Shown here: positions 3,792 through 7,173 of the stretch, one piece after another | Layout of the letters: every line of letters starts with the position of its first letter | Numbering within the stretch: the first letter of the stretch is position 1 | DNA from: Flavobacteriaceae bacterium | Lineage (GTDB): Bacteria; Bacteroidota; Bacteroidia; Flavobacteriales; Flavobacteriaceae | Length of the DNA: 7,173 nt | Direction of reading: 5' to 3' | Assembly (NCBI GenBank): GCA_018608735.1 | Contig: JABAYZ010000098.1 | Location: forward strand, 1 to 7,173 | Notes under the pieces: generated by a model | Told to the model about the DNA's origin: nothing | The model's database searches: none | What the model saw: the letters and a program-made list of their open reading frames with translations, nothing else | Translations under genes and position numbers: made by a program

Positions 3792-6350
3792 ATGAACATG
3801 CATACAACAGATATCGATGTAACCGCACTTTTCAACAAAGGTATAGAAGAACAGAAAACTGGGAACCTTGATACTGCAATAAAAATTTATGACGAAATTA
3901 TAAACATAAAACCCGATCATTGTATGTCTCTTCACAATAAAGCGTGCGTGCTTGTTTTGCAAAACGAACTGATAGATGCTCTTAAAGCTTTCGAAGGTGC
4001 ATTAAATTTAAACCCAAACGTTGGCTTGTATTGGATAAATTATATAAAGACACTCGTTGGTTTAGACAGAATTGCCGAAGCGAAAGCACTAATCGTGGCG
4101 TCCAAAACCTCTGGTTTATTTTGCAAAGATATGAAAGCCTTATCTCTAAAAATCGATAAAGAGCATAGAGAGCCTTCGCCTCAAACAACCTCTGAAATTG
4201 ATGAATTAATTAATCAAAAAAGGGTTTTTTCTGCGATCGATAAATGCAAAGATTTACTTGTTACGTATCCAAAATCTGCATTATTACACTTTGCCTTGGG
4301 GCAATGCTATTACGCATTAGACCAAATGGAAATGGCAATAGCTAATTATACCAAGGCAACAAAATATATGCCAAAATCCGCTATAAATTTTCTTATGTTA
4401 AGCAGGGCATACACGTCGAACGGAGACACCGATAAGGCAATAGAAAATCTAAATAAAGCGATTAGACTTAAACCAAACGAATATGAGATATATTTTGAAA
4501 TAGGGATGGAATTATATGAAAAATGCTCTTTTGACGCTGCAATAAAATGTTTTAAAAACACTATAAAACTTAGGCCAAATTTTGCCCCAGCATATTTTGC
4601 ACTGGGCCTTTTGGAACTCGAACTGGGCAAAGCTGATAAGGCAGTAGCCTACAGCAAACAAGTGCTCGCAATTAAGCCTGATTATGCTGAAGCATATATA
4701 ACTATGGGCAAGGCTTTCGAAATCCAACTAAAGTTAGACGAGGCTATTTCATATTATAGGAAAGCTATTTTCATCAAGAATGACTGCCAACAAGCGTACG
4801 AATACATCGGTAATGTATTAAGAAAACAAGATAATTTTTGTGATGCTATTAGCGCTTATTCAAAGGCTATTGAAATTCAATCAGACTACACAGCAGCTTA
4901 TGTCAACCTAAGTGAAATTTATGTTATCCAAAATAGATATGATCTTGCCATTGAAAATCTTGAGAACTTATTGCGCCTAAAACCTGAACTCGAAATGGTC
5001 AGAGCGCAAAGGCTTTTTTATCAAGCCCAGATCTGTGACTGGAGAGCTATCACAAAAGATAGACACCTGTTACCCAATTTGGGAATTTCGAAAGAAACTA
5101 TCGCACCGTTCACGCTTAGTCCTTTAGAGGACGCACCAAAACGACATCGCTTGCGAGCTGAATTATATGCAAAGTTCCGGTTTAATCAAACGGCGTTAAA
5201 ACTAGAACATAAGCCATCACAAAAAACCGCACGCATTCGAGTTGGTTACTTCAGCTCAGATTTTTACAACCATGCTACAATGGCTTTAATGTCGCAGGTT
5301 TTTGCACTACACGATAAAGCACGTTTTGAGGTGATTATTTATTCGTATGGAGTACGTAAAGATAATGAAATAACTGAAAAATTAATGAATAATGTGAATA
5401 TTTTTCACGATGTTTCTGAAATGACCGATAGACAAATCGTCGAAATGGCTAGATCTGAAAAATTGGATTTGGCAATAGATTTAAAAGGTTATACGGTGGA
5501 TAATCGATTAGAGCTCTTTGCATATGGCTTAGCGCCAGTGCAGATTAGTCATCTTGGGTATCCAGGAACTTTGGGTACAAAGTTTATTGACTACTTTATC
5601 GCTGATCCCGTTTTAATACCTGAAGACAAAAGGGACTACTATAGCGAGAAAATAATATACCTGCCCAATTCCTATCAGCCAAATGATAATAAAAGATTCA
5701 TATCAGATAAGGCAATTACCCGCGAAGAAGCTGAGCTGCCGATCGATAGTTTTGTTTTTTGTTGCTTCAATGATAATTATAAAATAACTCCAAAAGAATT
5801 TGATATTTGGATGCGCTTGCTTAACAAAGTGGAGGGAAGTGTTTTGTGGTTATTAAGGTCTAACAGTTCGGCAGAGATGAACATGAAGAGGGAAGCTGTT
5901 GCACGAGGTATTGACGCAGAGAGATTGGTTTTTGCTGAAAAAATGCCTCATGCGGAACACTTGGCAAGGCACAGACTTGCAGATTTGTTTTTAGACACGT
6001 TTAATGTTAATGCACATACCACGGCAAGCGATGCTCTATGGGCTGGCTTACCTATCATTACAAAGTTGGGTGAAAATTTTGCTGCCAGAGTGGCGGGAAG
6101 TTTACTTAATGCTGTTGGTTTACCCGAATTAATTACTGAAAATGAAAGCGATTATGAAGCTCTTATCTTGGATTTATCTACAAACCCTAAAAGGTTAGAC
6201 GAAATAAAGAGAAAGCTTGCGGATAATCTTTTATCAAAACCACTTTTCGATACCCAAAAGTACACAAACCATTTAGAAACCGCGTACGAACAGGCTTTTG
6301 AAACGTATCGTAAGGGGCGCCCTCCCGAAGTGATTATAGTACCAAATTAA
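3792..6350 (+). CDS. TPR-repeat O-linked GlcNAc transferase-like protein (SPINDLY/OGT, GT41 type)
   Basis: This 852-residue protein probably transfers a sugar from a nucleotide donor to Ser/Thr of target proteins in the cytoplasm. Residues 12-77 hold about two TPRs and 78-132 are irregular. From about 133 to 400 there are eight more TPR-like units, of which seven (163-400) are in strict 34-residue register. The catalytic region (about 478-835) shows GT41 hallmarks: RIRVGYFSSDFYNHAT with H494, IDLKGYTVDNR, HLGYPGTLG (587-595), IDYFIADPVLIP (599-610), YLPNSYQPND, FCCFNDNYK with K664, and the UDP-binding HTTASD (742-747). The last two correspond to human OGT Lys842 and the His920-Thr-Thr stretch. 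The tail ends GRPPEVIIVPN, as in many bacterial family members. AGGG lies seven bases before the ATG, with a sigma-54-type promoter upstream. In some bacteria such enzymes glycosylate flagellin; here no target is visible. Confidence 0.9.
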   Translation: MNMHTTDIDVTALFNKGIEEQKTGNLDTAIKIYDEIINIKPDHCMSLHNKACVLVLQNELIDALKAFEGALNLNPNVGLYWINYIKTLVGLDRIAEAKALIVASKTSGLFCKDMKALSLKIDKEHREPSPQTTSEIDELINQKRVFSAIDKCKDLLVTYPKSALLHFALGQCYYALDQMEMAIANYTKATKYMPKSAINFLMLSRAYTSNGDTDKAIENLNKAIRLKPNEYEIYFEIGMELYEKCSFDAAIKCFKNTIKLRPNFAPAYFALGLLELELGKADKAVAYSKQVLAIKPDYAEAYITMGKAFEIQLKLDEAISYYRKAIFIKNDCQQAYEYIGNVLRKQDNFCDAISAYSKAIEIQSDYTAAYVNLSEIYVIQNRYDLAIENLENLLRLKPELEMVRAQRLFYQAQICDWRAITKDRHLLPNLGISKETIAPFTLSPLEDAPKRHRLRAELYAKFRFNQTALKLEHKPSQKTARIRVGYFSSDFYNHATMALMSQVFALHDKARFEVIIYSYGVRKDNEITEKLMNNVNIFHDVSEMTDRQIVEMARSEKLDLAIDLKGYTVDNRLELFAYGLAPVQISHLGYPGTLGTKFIDYFIADPVLIPEDKRDYYSEKIIYLPNSYQPNDNKRFISDKAITREEAELPIDSFVFCCFNDNYKITPKEFDIWMRLLNKVEGSVLWLLRSNSSAEMNMKREAVARGIDAERLVFAEKMPHAEHLARHRLADLFLDTFNVNAHTTASDALWAGLPIITKLGENFAARVAGSLLNAVGLPELITENESDYEALILDLSTNPKRLDEIKRKLADNLLSKPLFDTQKYTNHLETAYEQAFETYRKGRPPEVIIVPN

Positions 6351-6431
6351 ACGTGTAAGGTAGAGTGAAGTGGTCCGGTAAATTCGGACAGCGTGTTGAG
6401 ATATATCCAATCCGAACGAATGGATACGAGA

Positions 6432-6711
6432 ATGACAAAACGACGGAACTTTTAAGACCAGTTTAAGGCTGCAGTGGCGCTTGAGGCGCTGCGTGGTGAC
6501 AAGACGGGTGCAAGAGATCGCAGCCAAGCGACAACTCCACCCAACGCAGGTGAGCACGTGGAAACGGCAGGCTATTGAAGGCATGGCGGGGGTTTTCTCA
6601 GACAAGGTCAAAAAGGCCGAGAATAAAGACGGCGAGATCAAAGAGCTTCACGCCAAGATTGGCCAGCTTGCGGTGGAGAATGATTTTTTGTCACAAGGGC
6701 TAAAGCGATGA
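6432..6711 (+). pseudogene. IS3-family orfA, broken by a stop and a one-base insertion
   Basis: From ATG 6432 the frame reads MTKRRNF, then TAA at 6453-6455, then DQFKAAVALEALRGDKT. One extra G in the run 6506-6508 shifts the frame, after which VQEIAAKRQLHPTQVSTWKR, a KELHAKIGQLAVENDF zipper segment and QGLKR follow to TGA 6709-6711. Removing one G and changing TAA back to a Ser codon such as TCA restores an uninterrupted OrfA of about 93 residues with the expected helix-turn-helix and coiled coil. It overlaps orfB by four bases (ATGA). The shift plus the nonsense change show it is inactive. An alternative late TTG start at 6481 would produce only a headless fragment. Confidence 0.85.
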
Positions 6712-7173
6712 GCCCGTCTGAACGCCGCGAGATGATCCGTAAAGAGAACACAAAGCTAAGCCTGACGCGTCAGTGTAAACGGCTCAAGATCAGCCGTTCG
6801 TCGATCTATTACGCACCAGTCGGGGTGAATGCCGAGACACTTAAGCTGATGCATGAGATTGATAAGGTGTTCACAAAATACCCGTTCTTTGGCAGCCGCC
6901 AGATTGCTGCTTAACTTCCTTAGTCTGGCTTCTCAGCCGGACGACACCGCGTTCGTTGCCTGATGAACATCATGGGATTGTAGGCCATCTACAAAGGGCC
7001 GAACACCAGCAAGAAGCCCCCACAGCACCGTATTTATCCATACCTGCTGAGGAAGCTCGCAATCATGCGACCCAATTAGGTTTGGTGCAGCGACATCACC
7101 TATATCCCTGTCAAGAAAGGCTTTCTGTATCTGGTGGCAATCATGGATTGGGCGACCCGTAAGGTTTTGACCT
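6708..7173 (+). pseudogene. IS3-family orfB, broken by four in-frame stops, truncated by the window edge
   Basis: A single frame from ATG 6708 to the window end encodes recognisable OrfB. It begins MSPSERREMIRKENTKLSL and passes through KYPFFGSRQIAA, GRHRVR-like residues, GPNTSKK, IYPYLLRKLAI, WCSDITYIPVKKGFLYLVAI and MDWATRK. It is interrupted by TAA 6912, TAG 6921, TAG 6981 and TAG 7077. No frameshift is needed, so decay here was by point mutation. The expected parent codons are Tyr (TAC/TAT) at 6912 and Gln (CAG) at 7077. The first catalytic Asp is still present (GAC at 7092), and the rest of the DDE triad lies beyond the window. The first stop leaves a 68-residue N-terminal fragment with no catalytic core. 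Confidence 0.88.

Larger units (their letters stand above)
6366..7173 (+). mobile_element. Decayed IS3-family element, left part (continues past the window)
   Basis: The element appears to begin near 6366 with TGAAGTGGTCCGG, then AATTCGGAC, matching the end structure of the 420-1679 element (GAGGTGGTC...TTTCGGACC). It carries orfA and orfB in the same order and orientation, both broken. It starts 15 bases after the stop of the TPR-transferase gene, so insertion just missed that gene. The right end is outside the window, so a target duplication cannot be tested. The two elements are relatives of one subgroup but not copies: their orfA proteins share the KLHSKIGQL-type zipper and differ elsewhere. 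Confidence 0.8.

Noticed and set aside
6273..6641. Minus-strand frame of 122 codons across the transferase end and the IS
   Set aside because: It spans the boundary of two unrelated sequences (host gene and inserted IS) and has no family features, so it is a shadow frame.
762..7079. Recoded TAG (read as an amino acid) as the reason for several in-frame TAGs in the IS genes
   Set aside because: TAA and a frameshift also occur in the right element, and the intact genes end at ordinary TAA or TGA stops. Simple decay explains the pattern better.
6956..7162. Plus-strand frame of 68 codons near the right edge
   Set aside because: The orfB frame through the same bases gives clear transposase motifs (WCSDITYIP, YLVAIMDW). 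This alternative frame gives no recognisable protein.
1..7173. CRISPR array, tRNA or rRNA gene, toxin-antitoxin pair or phage genes
   Set aside because: No regularly spaced direct repeats, no tRNA-like cloverleaf or rRNA signature, and no small paired genes of such types were seen on either strand.

Overview
The window looks like an accessory segment of a proteobacterial chromosome or large plasmid, most likely from an alphaproteobacterium of the Rhodobacterales type. That guess rests on three things: the style of the IS3-family transposases, the C-terminus of a sigma-54 factor (RpoN) at the left edge, and a sigma-54-type promoter further in. The host call is an inference. The middle of the window is visibly AT-rich, whereas the insertion sequences are clearly richer in G+C, which suggests acquired or fast-drifting cargo invaded by mobile DNA.

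Layout. Bases 1-89 hold the last 28 codons of rpoN, including most of the RpoN box. Bases 90-349 are AT-rich with no recognisable gene. Bases 350-419 and 1684 to about 1810 (possibly to 1941) look like the two halves of a decayed IS3-family element. It is split by a younger IS3-family element of about 1260 bp (420-1679) with inverted repeats and a possible 4-bp target duplication (AAGA). The younger element has an intact DDE OrfB, but its OrfA is cut by a TAG just upstream of the A6 frameshift site. Bases 2045-3268 encode a family 2 glycosyltransferase starting at TTG. Bases 3269-3791 are a long AT-rich gap ending in a strong candidate sigma-54 promoter (3739-3755). Bases 3792-6350 encode an 852-residue TPR/O-GlcNAc-transferase-like (SPINDLY, GT41) protein. 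From about 6366 to the right edge lies a second, heavily decayed IS3-family element, beginning 15 bases after that gene's stop codon.

How the genes may work together. The GT41-type enzyme probably transfers a sugar to protein Ser/Thr, using its TPR superhelix to select the substrate. The GT2 enzyme may build or extend a glycan on the same or a related target. A sigma-54 promoter in front of the TPR-transferase, and an rpoN gene nearby, fit a surface or motility function such as flagellin glycosylation. No flagellin or sugar-nucleotide synthesis gene is in the window, so this remains a hypothesis. The two glycosyltransferase genes are bracketed by two related, same-orientation, defective IS elements.
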